A DNA stretch of 64,000 nt, taken from the NCBI GenBank assembly GCA_016710785.1, contig JADJUE010000011.1, forward strand, positions 282,742-346,741. Direction: 5' to 3'. The DNA is from Candidatus Epilinea brevis. Its GTDB lineage: Bacteria; Chloroflexota; Anaerolineae; Epilineales; Epilineaceae. Below are positions 8,286-16,764 of the stretch, piece by piece. The position numbers and the translations under genes are program-made. The notes under the pieces were generated by a model. That model saw only the letters and a list, made by a program, of their open reading frames with translations. It had not been told where the DNA came from and searched no databases. Each line of letters begins with the position of its first letter. Position 1 is the stretch's first letter.

Positions 8286-9328
8286 CACGGTGATGGGGTG
8301 GGGTCCACCGGCTCGACCGGGCCGCCGCGCATGGGCGGCGGATAGGGCGGATCGCTACCGGGGTCGCCGCCGGGACCACCGCCCGGGTAGGGATCAGGCG
8401 TATCGAGCAGCGGCGGATAGGGATCATCCTGCCCCCCGGGCAGCGGCGTCTCCGGCGCGGCGGTCGCCGGCGGGGCCGCGGCCGTCGCCTGCGGCTCCCG
8501 TTCCTCCTCGTCGGGCCTCCCCTGTTCAAACGCCGCCGTCCCCGTACCGCCCGGTATGGGGCTGGGGCTGCCGGCGCCGGGAAGCGCGGACGCCCGCGCC
8601 GTAGCGCCGGGCGTCGCGGCGCGGGCCGTCTGCGTCGCCCCGCTCGCCGCCGTGGCCGTGGCCTGGGCGCGCAGGCTATCCAGATCAGCGGTCGCCGCCG
8701 GCGGGATGAAAGGCATGATCCCTTCCAGGGTGCTGCGCAGCTGCGGGTCCTGCAGCACCAGACGGGCCAGGACGAAGACCACCACCGCCGTCATGGCCGC
8801 CAGGGCGGCCCGCGAGGCACGCTGCCCGCCCTGCCAGGCGCCGGCCAGCGCGCGCATCCGTTCCAGACCCCCCCGCAGCCAGACGGGAACCGGAAGCAAG
8901 CGCCGCGACCGCTCCTGGACGCGCCGGGACACAGGCGCCTCACGGGCGAAGCGCGTGTCGAAACTCACCGGCTCCAGGCCCGCCACTGCTGTCTGATCCA
9001 AGGCCAGCATGCTGCGGAGCAGGAGCAACTCCGCGCTGCAGTCGGGACAGGCGGCCAGATGGGCCTGCAACCGCGCCGCCAGCTCTGGTTCTCGCCGGAG
9101 CGAGCCCGGGGTGAACGACCCGTCCAGGGCCACCCGATCCAGGTGCGTCTGGCATTCGGCGCAGGGCAGCTCGTCCCCCGCCGCGGCCAGGATGGCGTCG
9201 GCGAAACGCAGCCCCAGGCGCCGGCAGCGCGGGCAGGTACGCGCATGGGCCAGCCCGGCGGCCGTGATGGCTGAGGCCGGTGCGTCATCCAAGCCGCAGA
9301 GCGCGCGGCGCGCGTTCAGACAGTTCAT
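8285..9328 (-). CDS. Membrane anti-sigma factor with zinc-finger repeats
   Basis: About 347 residues from the ATG at 9328 (AGGTG just upstream). The N-terminus carries repeated zinc-finger-like clusters: HARTCPRCR, CAECQTHLD and HLAACPDCS. The last is a typical HxxxCxxC zf-HC2 anti-sigma motif. A transmembrane helix (ALAAMTAVVVFVLARLVL) lies near residue 195, followed by a long Ala/Thr- and then Pro/Gly-rich extracytoplasmic tail ending in PPYPPPMRGG-type sequence. The gene starts 34 bp after the ECF sigma gene. By family knowledge it would bind and inhibit that sigma factor until an envelope signal is received. Two cysteine clusters rather than one are unusual and could mean a duplicated inhibitory domain. 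Confidence 0.78.
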   Translation of the reverse strand: MNCLNARRALCGLDDAPASAITAAGLAHARTCPRCRRLGLRFADAILAAAGDELPCAECQTHLDRVALDGSFTPGSLRREPELAARLQAHLAACPDCSAELLLLRSMLALDQTAVAGLEPVSFDTRFAREAPVSRRVQERSRRLLPVPVWLRGGLERMRALAGAWQGGQRASRAALAAMTAVVVFVLARLVLQDPQLRSTLEGIMPFIPPAATADLDSLRAQATATAASGATQTARAATPGATARASALPGAGSPSPIPGGTGTAAFEQGRPDEEEREPQATAAAPPATAAPETPLPGGQDDPYPPLLDTPDPYPGGGPGGDPGSDPPYPPPMRGGPVEPVDPTPSP

Positions 9329-9362
9329 GGACACCTGACGAAAAACCGAGGTGCGGCTTGCA

Positions 9363-10055
9363 TCAAGGCAAGGCCCCCCGCCAACGACGCAGCGACGACA
9401 TGAAGTCCTCGTCATGGCGCAGCTTCTCCAGGTCGCGGCAGCGGATGACATGGATGTTGCGGCGGTTGGTGTCCAGCTCCGCCGCCAGATCCTCGTCATC
9501 CTGCTCCTGGAGGTAGCCTCTCAGGAGCACCGTCCGGGATTGCTCGCTGACCGATCGGATCGTGCTGATGCGGCTCAGGAGCCCGAGCAGCTCCTGGGCC
9601 TCCAAGGCGTGGGCGGCATCCTCCCCCCCGCCGTCGGCCAGCAGATCGCTCAGCGGGCGGTCCTCGTCGCCGCCCAAGGGGGCGTCCAGGCTGACCTGGC
9701 GGCTGAGCGCCACCCGCCGGGCGCGGGCCGCGGTCGTCGCCGGCTCCAGCAGGCGCATGTGGTCTACCAGGCGGTTGGCCGCGATGCGCGCCGCCCAGGC
9801 CAGGAAGCGCTCCGGGTCATCGGGACCCTTGCCCGCTGCCAGCTGCTGATGGATCTTGAAGATGGCCTCCTGAGCACAGTCCTCCGCCAGGTGCTGCAGG
9901 CGCGGATCGGCCGCCACCCGCGGCCAGAGCATCCGTTGCAGACGTTGGCCCAGGGTCTGGTAGGCGCGCTGACGCTCGGCCGGCGACGCCGACCCACAAG
10001 CGGACAGGAGTTCCCGGCCCTCGGCGCTCAGGTCCACAGGCGCCGCTGTGACCAT
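9363..10055 (-). CDS. ECF-type RNA polymerase sigma factor
   Basis: 230 residues. Region 2 is visible as LAEDCAQEAIFKIHQQL and FLAWAARIAANRLVDHMRL (promoter melting and core binding). Region 4 is SRISTIRSVSEQSRTVLLRGYLQEQDDEDLAAEL followed by DTNRRNIHVIRCRDLEKLR, the -35-recognition helix-turn-helix. A ~45-residue acidic linker joins them. The gene heads a minus-strand operon with the anti-sigma gene and mtaB. It is divergent from the GDP-sugar operon with ~200 bp between, so autoregulation from this intergenic region is plausible but not shown. Confidence 0.85.
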   Translation of the reverse strand: MVTAAPVDLSAEGRELLSACGSASPAERQRAYQTLGQRLQRMLWPRVAADPRLQHLAEDCAQEAIFKIHQQLAAGKGPDDPERFLAWAARIAANRLVDHMRLLEPATTAARARRVALSRQVSLDAPLGGDEDRPLSDLLADGGGEDAAHALEAQELLGLLSRISTIRSVSEQSRTVLLRGYLQEQDDEDLAAELDTNRRNIHVIRCRDLEKLRHDEDFMSSLRRWRGALP

Positions 10056-10110
10056 GGGACGCCGCGCAGCGGAAAGGAGGTGGATCGAGGCGGGATGGAG
10101 GGAGGATACA

Positions 10111-10138
10111 TTGCTTTTGGCTTGGGCATGGTTAAAAT
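10111..10138 (+). promoter_or_regulatory. Promoter of the GDP-sugar/glycan operon
   Basis: TTGCTT (10111-10116), a 16-bp spacer and TAAAAT (10133-10138). It lies in the divergent region between the ECF sigma gene and the plus-strand operon and predicts a leader of about 110 nt. Confidence 0.5.
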
Positions 10139-10254
10139 GGCCGGTCGATCCAAAGCAGGCTGGGCGTCGGCTTCAACAGCCGCCCGGCGGGCGGCCGTCA
10201 GCGGCCCAGTCACCCAGTGACGCAGGCGACCGGGCGGGGAGCAACCACGACACC

Positions 10255-11256
10255 TTGCGCGCGCTCATCACCGGCTTCGGCGGCTTCGTCGGACCCCATC
10301 TGGCCGCGGAGTTGCGGGCACATGGCGACGGCGAACTCTGGGGCACAGTATACCAGGAAGCCGGACCGGCGCCGGTGGCGGCGGACCCGGCCTGCCGCAC
10401 CGTCCCCGTGGACCTGCGCGACGGCCCCGCGGTGCGGGAGCTGCTGCTGGACCTGCAGCCGGATTGGATCTTCCACCTGGCCGCCCAGAGCTCCGTGGCC
10501 GCCTCCTGGCAGGATCCCTGGCCCACGTTGGAGAGCAACGTCCGCATGCAGCTGAACCTGCTGGACGCTGCCCGGGCCCTCCGTCAGGCCGGGCTGGGCT
10601 CGGCCAGTGGCCCACGGATCATCGTCGCCAGCACCAACGAGGTCTACGGCGACGCACCCACGCCCACCGACGAGGCCGCGCCGCTGGATCCACGCAATCC
10701 TTACGCGGTCAGCAAGGTGGCGCAGGAACTCCTGGCCGCACAATGCGCTCAGGCCTGGGACCTGGATCTGGTCCGCGTCCGGCCTTTCAGCCACATCGGT
10801 CCCGGCCAGGACGACCGCTTCGTGGCCGCGGCTTTCGCCCGCCAGGTGGCGGAGATCGAAGCCGGCCTGCAGGAGCCTGTCGTCCGCGTGGGGGATCTCT
10901 CCGCACGGCGCGACTTCAGCGACGTGCGCGACATCGTTGGCGGCTACCGCCTGGCAGCAGCGCACGGACAGCGCGGCAGGGTCTACAATCTAGGGCAGGG
11001 GAAGGCTCTGCCGATCGCCGCCATCCTGGAGCATTTTGTGGCCCGCGCCAGCCGGCCGCTGCGCATCGAGGTGGATCCGGCGCGCCTGCGACCCGCGGAA
11101 GTGCCCCTCACCCTCTGCGACGCCGGGCGCGCGGCGGCCGAGTTGGGCTGGCTGCCGGCCATTCCTCTGACACGGACCCTGGACGAGATCCTGGACGACT
11201 GGCGTTCCCGCGTGGCCGCGGCCGGCCGCGCCGCGCATCCCGAAAGGACGACCTGA
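10255..11256 (+). CDS. rmd: NAD(P)-dependent sugar epimerase/reductase, probable GDP-4-keto-6-deoxymannose reductase
   Basis: About 333 residues of the extended SDR family. The Rossmann motif GFGGFVG lies at the N-terminus (LRALITGFGGFVGPHL), DWIFHLAAQSSV follows, and the catalytic set is ASTNEVYG plus YAVSK (YxxxK). RPFSHIGPGQ and the C-terminal GYRLAAAHGQRG...YNLGQG match the Rmd/RfbD-like reductase group. I chose a TTG at 10255 because the frame upstream has no SDR homology and GGGGAG lies ~12 bases before it. Four bases separate it from gmd, so Gmd's product GDP-4-keto-6-deoxymannose is the likely substrate, giving GDP-D-rhamnose. An epimerase role cannot be excluded. Confidence 0.75.
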   Translation: MRALITGFGGFVGPHLAAELRAHGDGELWGTVYQEAGPAPVAADPACRTVPVDLRDGPAVRELLLDLQPDWIFHLAAQSSVAASWQDPWPTLESNVRMQLNLLDAARALRQAGLGSASGPRIIVASTNEVYGDAPTPTDEAAPLDPRNPYAVSKVAQELLAAQCAQAWDLDLVRVRPFSHIGPGQDDRFVAAAFARQVAEIEAGLQEPVVRVGDLSARRDFSDVRDIVGGYRLAAAHGQRGRVYNLGQGKALPIAAILEHFVARASRPLRIEVDPARLRPAEVPLTLCDAGRAAAELGWLPAIPLTRTLDEILDDWRSRVAAAGRAAHPERTT

Positions 11257-11259
11257 ACG

Positions 11260-12237
11260 ATGGCCAAGAAAGCCTTGATCACCGGCATCACCGGGCAGGA
11301 CGGCTCCCATCTGGCGGAGTTCCTGCTGGAGCAGGGTTATGAGGTCGTGGGCATGGTCCGCCGGACCAGCACCGTCCGCTTCGACCGCATCCGTCACATC
11401 CAGGACCGCCTGACCCTGGTGCCCGGCGACCTGCTGGACGAGATCTCCCTGATCCACCTGCTGCGCGAGCACCGCCCCCAGGAGGTCTACAACCTGGCGG
11501 CGCAGAGCTTCGTGCAGACCTCCTGGAGCCAGCCCGTCTTCACCGGCGAGGTGACCGCCCTGGGCGTCACCCGGGTGCTGGACGCCATCCGCATCGTCGA
11601 TCCCGGCATCCGCTTCTACCAGGCCTCCTCCAGCGAGATGTTCGGCAAGGTGCAGGAGGTGCCGCAGCGCGAGAGCACGCCCTTCTACCCCCGCAGCCCC
11701 TATGGCGTGGCCAAGGTCTACGGGCATTGGATCACCATCAACTACCGCGAGAGCTACGACCTTTTCGCCACTAGCGGCATCCTCTTCAACCATGAAGGCC
11801 CGCGCCGCGGCGTGGAGTTCGTGACCCGCAAGATCACCGATGCGGTCGCCCGCATCCACCTGGGCCTGCAACAGGAGCTGCGGCTGGGCAACCTGGACTC
11901 CCAGCGCGACTGGGGCTGGGCGCCGGATTACGTACGGGCCATGTGGCTGATGCTGCAGCAGCCGGAGCCCGATGATTACGTGATCGCCACCGGTGAGACC
12001 CATTCGGTGCGCGAGTTCTGCCAGATCGCCTTCGCCCACGTGGGCCTGGACTGGGAAGGCCATGTGGTGCTGGATGACCGCTTCGTGCGCCCGGCGGAGG
12101 TGGATCTGCTCATCGGCGACCCCAGCAAGGCCCGGGAGAAGCTGGGCTGGTCCCCCACCGTCAGCTTCCCGGAGATGGTTCGGCGCATGGTGGACAACGA
12201 TGTCCGCCTGCTCAAGGAGGAGCGGGAGCTGGCATGA
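11260..12237 (+). CDS. gmd: GDP-mannose 4,6-dehydratase
   Basis: 325 residues with the family signatures ALITGITGQDGSHLAEFLL (NADP-binding), VYNLAAQSFVQTSW, ASSSEMFGKVQE, YGVAKVYGHWIT (catalytic YxxxK), LFNHEGPRRGVEFVTRKI and GNLDSQRDWGWAPDYVRAMW. It converts GDP-D-mannose to GDP-4-keto-6-deoxy-D-mannose in the cytoplasm. The length is typical. It follows the reductase gene by four bases, and its stop overlaps the next start (ATGA), so the first three genes are translationally coupled. Confidence 0.95.
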   Translation: MAKKALITGITGQDGSHLAEFLLEQGYEVVGMVRRTSTVRFDRIRHIQDRLTLVPGDLLDEISLIHLLREHRPQEVYNLAAQSFVQTSWSQPVFTGEVTALGVTRVLDAIRIVDPGIRFYQASSSEMFGKVQEVPQRESTPFYPRSPYGVAKVYGHWITINYRESYDLFATSGILFNHEGPRRGVEFVTRKITDAVARIHLGLQQELRLGNLDSQRDWGWAPDYVRAMWLMLQQPEPDDYVIATGETHSVREFCQIAFAHVGLDWEGHVVLDDRFVRPAEVDLLIGDPSKAREKLGWSPTVSFPEMVRRMVDNDVRLLKEERELA

Positions 12238-13670
12238 GCGACGACAGCATCCAGTTCGGCACCGACGGCTGGCGGGCGCGCATCGGCGAGGGCTACACCT
12301 TCGCCAACCTGCGGCGCGTGGCCGCGGCGGCCGCCGTCTACTACCGCGACCACGCCGACGGTGCCGCGCGCGGCATCGTCATCGGTCATGATCAGCGCTT
12401 CCTGGCCCGCGAGATGGCCGAGGCCGCCGCGGAGGTTGTGGCGGCTCACGGCGTGCCCGTCTGGCTGACCAAGGGCGCCACGCCCACGCCGGTGATCAGC
12501 TACTCGGTCCTGGCCCGCAAGGCGGCCGGGGCCATCAACCTGACCGCCAGCCACAACCCGCCGGAGGACCTGGGTTTCAAGGTGCGCGACGCCACAGGCG
12601 GCGCCCTGGCCCCCGCGGCCCTGACGCTGCTGGAGGCGCGCATCCCCGCTCCCGGCGAGGAGATCGGGCGCGTGGATCTGGCAGAGGCGCTGCAGAGCGG
12701 CGCCGTGCGCCTGTTCGACCCCGCCCCCGACTACCGGGCCTACGTGGCGACGCGGGTAGACCTGGACCGCATCGCCCGCGCCGGGATCCGCGTGGCCTAC
12801 GACCCCATGTGGGGCGCGGGCATCGGCTGGCTGGAGTGGCTGCTGGGACCGGGAGCCCGCACCCGCTTCCTGGCCATCCACGCCGAGCGCAACCCGAGCT
12901 TCCCCGAGATGAGCCGCCCCGAGCCCATTCCGCCGAACACTGACGCCCTCGCGCGCCATGTGCGGGCCACAGGCGCCGACGTGGGCATCGCCAACGACGG
13001 CGACGCCGACCGCATCGGGGTGATGGATGAAGCGGGGGGCTTCGTCAACCAGCTGCAGGTCTACGGGCTCCTGGCCTACTACATGCTCAAGGTCCGCGGC
13101 GAGCGCGGCGCCATCATCAAGACCCTCTCCACCACCTCCACCCTGGAGCTCCTGGGCGCGCGCTATGGCGTGCCGGTGCACGAGACGGGCGTGGGCTTCA
13201 AGTATGTCGGCCCCAAGATGCTCGAGACGGACGCCATGCTGGGTGGAGAAGAAAGCGGCGGCTTCGCCTTCCGCGGCCTGCCCGAACGCGACGGCCTCCT
13301 GGTGGCCCTGGCCCTCCTGGACCTGATGATCCAGACGGGGCGCAAGCCGTCCGAGCTGCTGGCCGACTACTATGCTGAGGTGGGCGGCGTCTGGCATTAC
13401 CAGCGGCGTGATGTGCGCTTCCGGGAGGCTGACCGCGCTGCGGTGCGCGCCCGTCTGGACGCGGCCGAACCCACGGAGCTGGGCGGCGTACCGGTGGCGC
13501 GTATCGACCGGCGCGACGGCTACAAGTACTGGTTCGCCGATCAGGGTTGGATGCTGATCCGTTTCTCGGGCACGGAGCCCCTCATGCGGGTCTACACCGA
13601 AACGCCCCGGGCGGATGCGGTGCAGGCTTTTCTGGACGCCGGCCTCCGCCTGGCCGGGGTCGAGGCCTGA
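12234..13670 (+). CDS. Phosphohexomutase (phosphomannomutase/phosphoglucomutase)
   Basis: 478 residues with the four signature loops of the alpha-D-phosphohexomutase family: the phosphoserine loop TASHNPPEDLGFKV, the metal-binding loop NDGDADRIG, the sugar-binding loop GGEESGGFAFRG and the phosphate-binding loop RFSGTEPLMRVY. It interconverts the 6- and 1-phosphates of mannose or glucose. Next to gmd, the mannose reaction that feeds GDP-mannose is the likely one, though sequence alone does not separate PMM from PGM. No GDP-mannose pyrophosphorylase gene is in the window. Its start overlaps the gmd stop by four bases. Confidence 0.9.
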   Translation: MSDDSIQFGTDGWRARIGEGYTFANLRRVAAAAAVYYRDHADGAARGIVIGHDQRFLAREMAEAAAEVVAAHGVPVWLTKGATPTPVISYSVLARKAAGAINLTASHNPPEDLGFKVRDATGGALAPAALTLLEARIPAPGEEIGRVDLAEALQSGAVRLFDPAPDYRAYVATRVDLDRIARAGIRVAYDPMWGAGIGWLEWLLGPGARTRFLAIHAERNPSFPEMSRPEPIPPNTDALARHVRATGADVGIANDGDADRIGVMDEAGGFVNQLQVYGLLAYYMLKVRGERGAIIKTLSTTSTLELLGARYGVPVHETGVGFKYVGPKMLETDAMLGGEESGGFAFRGLPERDGLLVALALLDLMIQTGRKPSELLADYYAEVGGVWHYQRRDVRFREADRAAVRARLDAAEPTELGGVPVARIDRRDGYKYWFADQGWMLIRFSGTEPLMRVYTETPRADAVQAFLDAGLRLAGVEA

Positions 13671-13681
13671 GACCGCGGCCC

Positions 13682-14554
13682 ATGCGCGCCCCCTTCCTGA
13701 TCGACAGCCACTGCCACCTGGACGCCGCGCAGTTCGCGGAGGAGCCGGTGGCGTCCCTCCTGGCGCGCGCGGCGGCGGCGGGGGTGGAGCGCATGGTGAG
13801 CATCGGCACGAGCCTGGCCACGAGCCGTGCCGCCGTGGACCTGGCCGACGCCCATGCTCCGGTCTACGCCACGGTGGGCGTGGACCCCAACAGCGCCGCC
13901 GGCTACGATGCGGCCGCGCGGGCCGAGCTGCGCGCGCTGGCGGCGCATCCCAAGGTGCTGGCCATCGGCGAGATCGGCCTGGACTACCATTGGATGGTGA
14001 GTCCCTCCGAGCATCAGGCCGCCGTCTTCAGCGACCAGTTGGCCCTTGCCGATACCTTGGGCCTGCCGGTGGTCATCCACTGCCGCGACGCCCACGAAGA
14101 CGCCGAGCGCATCCTCCTGGCCTGGGCCGCCGAGCGGCACCGCGCCGGCTGGCCGACGGAGCGGCCGGTGGGGGTCATGCACTGCTATTCGGGCGATCTG
14201 GCCGAGGCCCTGCGCCTCCACGCTGCGGGCTGGATGATCTCCCTGGCCGGGCCCGTCACCTACAAGAACGCGGCCCGCAACCGGGAGGTGGCCGCCGGCC
14301 TGCCCCTGGAGGCCCTGGTCCTGGAGACGGACGCGCCCTACCTGGCGCCCGCCCCGCGGCGCGGGGAGCGCAACGAGCCGGCCTTCGTCCGCCATACGGC
14401 CGAGTTCGTGGCCGGCCTGCGCGGGCTGGATCTGGCGGAGCTGGCCGCGGCGACCACGGCCAACGCCGTGCGGCTCTTCGCCGGTGGCCTGGCCGACGGT
14501 CTAGCCGCGACCTCCATGACCACCGCTGCACCCGCGGCGCAGGAGCTGGCGTGA
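13682..14554 (+). CDS. tatD: TatD-family metal-dependent deoxyribonuclease
   Basis: 290 residues from the ATG at 13682. TIM-barrel metal ligands are visible: IDSHCHLDA (HxH), EIGLDYHW (Glu), VIHCRDAHEDA (His), MHCYSGD and LETDAPYLAP (Asp). TatD proteins are 3'-5' exonucleases or AP-endonucleases acting on single-stranded DNA in repair. The neighbouring glycan genes give no functional link; co-transcription is probably for housekeeping expression. The TGA overlaps the GTG start of the next gene (GTGA). Confidence 0.9.
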   Translation: MRAPFLIDSHCHLDAAQFAEEPVASLLARAAAAGVERMVSIGTSLATSRAAVDLADAHAPVYATVGVDPNSAAGYDAAARAELRALAAHPKVLAIGEIGLDYHWMVSPSEHQAAVFSDQLALADTLGLPVVIHCRDAHEDAERILLAWAAERHRAGWPTERPVGVMHCYSGDLAEALRLHAAGWMISLAGPVTYKNAARNREVAAGLPLEALVLETDAPYLAPAPRRGERNEPAFVRHTAEFVAGLRGLDLAELAAATTANAVRLFAGGLADGLAATSMTTAAPAAQELA

Positions 14555-15591
14555 AGGGGCTCTCGTTCCTGGCCTCGGCCGCGCGGGACGGCGACCCGGT
14601 GGCCGCGCCGGAGGCCATCGCCCCCTTCGCCGCCGATCTGGAGCAGCTGGAGGCCTACCTGCGTGACCGCAGCGGGATCGGATTCGACATCCTGGCGGGG
14701 CTGCTGGAATCGGTCTTCGACGCCGGGGGCAAGCGCATCAGGCCGGCCCTCGTCTTCGCCGTCGGGCGTCTGGCGGACGGCATGGGCGAGGAAGGCCGTC
14801 GGCGCCGCGCGGATTATCCGGACGACGCCATCATGCGTCTGGCCGCGGCCATCGAGACCCTGCACACCGCCACCCTGGTCCATGACGACCTGGTGGACGG
14901 CGCGGAGACGCGGCGCGGGCGACCCACCCTGCACGGCCGCTGGGGCGTAGGTGCCACCATCCTGGCCGGCGACTGGCTCTTCGCCCGCGCCTCGGCCTTC
15001 TCGGCCAGCACGGGGGCGGTGCGGGTGGTGCAGCTCTTCGCCCAGACCCTCGAAGCGCTGACCGACGGGGAGCTGCGCCAGCTCTTCGGCCGGCGCGGCC
15101 TGCCTACCCGCGAAGAGTACGAGCTGCGCATCTACGGCAAGACGGCTTCGCTCTTCGAGACGGCTACGGAGAGCGCGGCGGTGCTGATCGGCGCCGCGCC
15201 GGAGCAGGTGCGCGACCTCAGCCGCTTCGGGCGTTCTTTGGGCATGGCCTTCCAGATCATCGACGACCTTCTGGACTTCACCTCCGACGAAGCTACCCTG
15301 GGCAAGCCCGTGGGTTCAGACCTGCGCTCCGGCCAGATGACCCTGCCTACGCTCCTATACCTGGAGGCGCGGCCCGCCGAGGATCCCTGGGCCAAGGGTC
15401 AGGCGGCAGCGGCGGACATCGAGCGGCTGGTGGCGGCGATCGGCGTAGACGAGGCGGTCATCGCGCGCAGCCGGGCGGCGGCCGAGGCCCATCTGGCCGA
15501 CGCCCTCGCCGGCCTGGACGGCTTCGCGCCCGGCCCGGCCCGCGATCTGCTGGCCGCCATCGCCCGCTACGCCATCACCCGCGACCGCTGA
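14551..15591 (+). CDS. Trans-polyprenyl diphosphate synthase
   Basis: 346 residues from a GTG overlapping the tatD stop. It has GGKRIRPALVF, the first aspartate-rich motif in VHDDLVDGAETRRGRPT, GDWLFARA, KTASLFETA and the second aspartate-rich motif FQIIDDLLDFTSDEATLGKP. These bind Mg2+ and the allylic and homoallylic diphosphates. The enzyme condenses isopentenyl diphosphate units to a trans-prenyl chain for quinones or a lipid carrier. There is no bulky pair just before the first Asp motif that would clearly set chain length, so octaprenyl-type or geranylgeranyl-type cannot be decided. The stop shares a base with the next ATG (TGATG). Confidence 0.9.
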   Translation: MKGLSFLASAARDGDPVAAPEAIAPFAADLEQLEAYLRDRSGIGFDILAGLLESVFDAGGKRIRPALVFAVGRLADGMGEEGRRRRADYPDDAIMRLAAAIETLHTATLVHDDLVDGAETRRGRPTLHGRWGVGATILAGDWLFARASAFSASTGAVRVVQLFAQTLEALTDGELRQLFGRRGLPTREEYELRIYGKTASLFETATESAAVLIGAAPEQVRDLSRFGRSLGMAFQIIDDLLDFTSDEATLGKPVGSDLRSGQMTLPTLLYLEARPAEDPWAKGQAAAADIERLVAAIGVDEAVIARSRAAAEAHLADALAGLDGFAPGPARDLLAAIARYAITRDR

Positions 15592-16724
15592 TGGGCGGCG
15601 GCCCCCCTCCCAGCCTCCCCCCGCTGGGGGGAGGAGCCGAAGTCCTCCCCCCAGCGGGGGGAGGGTTGGGAGGGGGGCGGCCGCCCGGATCGTGCGCGGA
15701 AGAGGGGCCACCGTCCGCTTCCCCCGTCGGCGTCGTGATCGTCAGCTGGAACGTGTCCGCCCTCCTGGACCGCTGCCTGGCCTCCCTGGAGACCTCCAAC
15801 CATCCCCTGCGGGTCGTGGTCGTGGACAATGCCTCCAGCGACGACACGTTGGCCATGCTGCGGCGTCGGCACCCGCAAGCGGTGGTCATCGCCAACGCTG
15901 ACAACCGCGGCTTCACGGCGGCGAACAACCAGGGTCTGCGCGCGCTGGGGCTCCGGCTGGACCAGGCAGTCGGGGCCGCGGCGGAGGGGACGGCGCGAGA
16001 CGGCACAGAGCAGAACGCATCGAAGGCCGGCGACCCGCCGCCCGAGCAGGTCCTGCTCCTCAACCCCGACACCGAGGTAGCGCCGGACGCCGTGACCCGG
16101 CTGCTGGACTGCCTGGAGGCGCATCCACGCGCGGCGGTGGCCGGCCCGGCCCTCTTCTACGGGGACGGTTCGCCCCAACCCTCGCGCCGCCGCTTCCCCA
16201 CGGTAATCACCGCCCTGGTGGAGAGCACGCCCATCGGCTGGCATTGGCCGGGGCTGCAGCCGATCCGCCGCTACCTGATGTCCGACGCGTCGGAGGACGG
16301 GGAACAGCGGGTGGACTGGGTCACCGGGGCGGCGATGCTGTTTCAGCGCGCGGCCTTAGAGGCGGCAGCCGGCCTGGACGAAGGCTACTTCATGTACTCT
16401 GAGGAGCTGGACCTTTGCCGCCGCCTGGCCGACCTCGGTTGGGAGACCTGGTTCTGCCCCGCGGCGCGGGTGCTGCACCACGAGGGGCGGTCCAGCGAGC
16501 AGGTCTCCGGCCTGCGCCACCGCCTCTTCCAGCGCTCCCGTGTGCGCTACATCACCTTGCATCACGGGCGGGCGGCCGGCGAGCTGGTGCGCTGGGGCAT
16601 CCTGGCGCAGTACGCCATGGCGCTCGTCCTCGAAGGCCTCAAGGGCCTCGTGGGCCACAAGCGCGAGCTACGGCAGGCGCGGGTGGCGGCCTATGGCCAA
16701 CTGCTGCGGGACGGGCTCGGATGA
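15591..16724 (+). CDS. Family 2 glycosyltransferase (rhamnosyltransferase-like)
   Basis: 377 residues. The GT-A core starts at about residue 46 with VGVVIVSWNVSALLDRCL, then VVDNASSDDTLAML, NRGFTAANNQGL, the nucleotide/metal motif LLNPDTEV, WVTGAAMLFQR and DEGYFMYSEELDLCRRL. This pattern matches WbbL/RfbF-like transferases that add rhamnose or a related sugar to a lipid-linked acceptor. The first ~45 residues (PPLGGGAEVLPPAGGG and similar) are translated from the REP-like palindrome and are not part of the fold. The only in-frame ATG is at 15591, coupled to the prenyl synthase stop; a TTG at 15666 is a possible alternative. An acidic, Gly/Ala-rich insertion interrupts the core at residues ~125-150. 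Confidence 0.88.
   Translation: MGGGPPPSLPPLGGGAEVLPPAGGGLGGGRPPGSCAEEGPPSASPVGVVIVSWNVSALLDRCLASLETSNHPLRVVVVDNASSDDTLAMLRRRHPQAVVIANADNRGFTAANNQGLRALGLRLDQAVGAAAEGTARDGTEQNASKAGDPPPEQVLLLNPDTEVAPDAVTRLLDCLEAHPRAAVAGPALFYGDGSPQPSRRRFPTVITALVESTPIGWHWPGLQPIRRYLMSDASEDGEQRVDWVTGAAMLFQRAALEAAAGLDEGYFMYSEELDLCRRLADLGWETWFCPAARVLHHEGRSSEQVSGLRHRLFQRSRVRYITLHHGRAAGELVRWGILAQYAMALVLEGLKGLVGHKRELRQARVAAYGQLLRDGLG
15601..15684 (+). repeat. GC-rich REP-like palindrome
   Basis: Two facing arms containing CTCCCCCCGCTGGGGGGAG and its inverse (about 15617-15634 and 15644-15662) are flanked by ccctcccagcc / gggttggga. The same core, CCCCCCAGCGGGGGG, recurs in the tandem array at 38.35-39.45 kb, so this is a dispersed family. 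The element sits over the first ~30 codons of the glycosyltransferase reading frame. Confidence 0.7.
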
Positions 16725-16764
16725 TCGCGCCCGGGGCCCCACCCTCGCCCATGGACGGGCCGCG

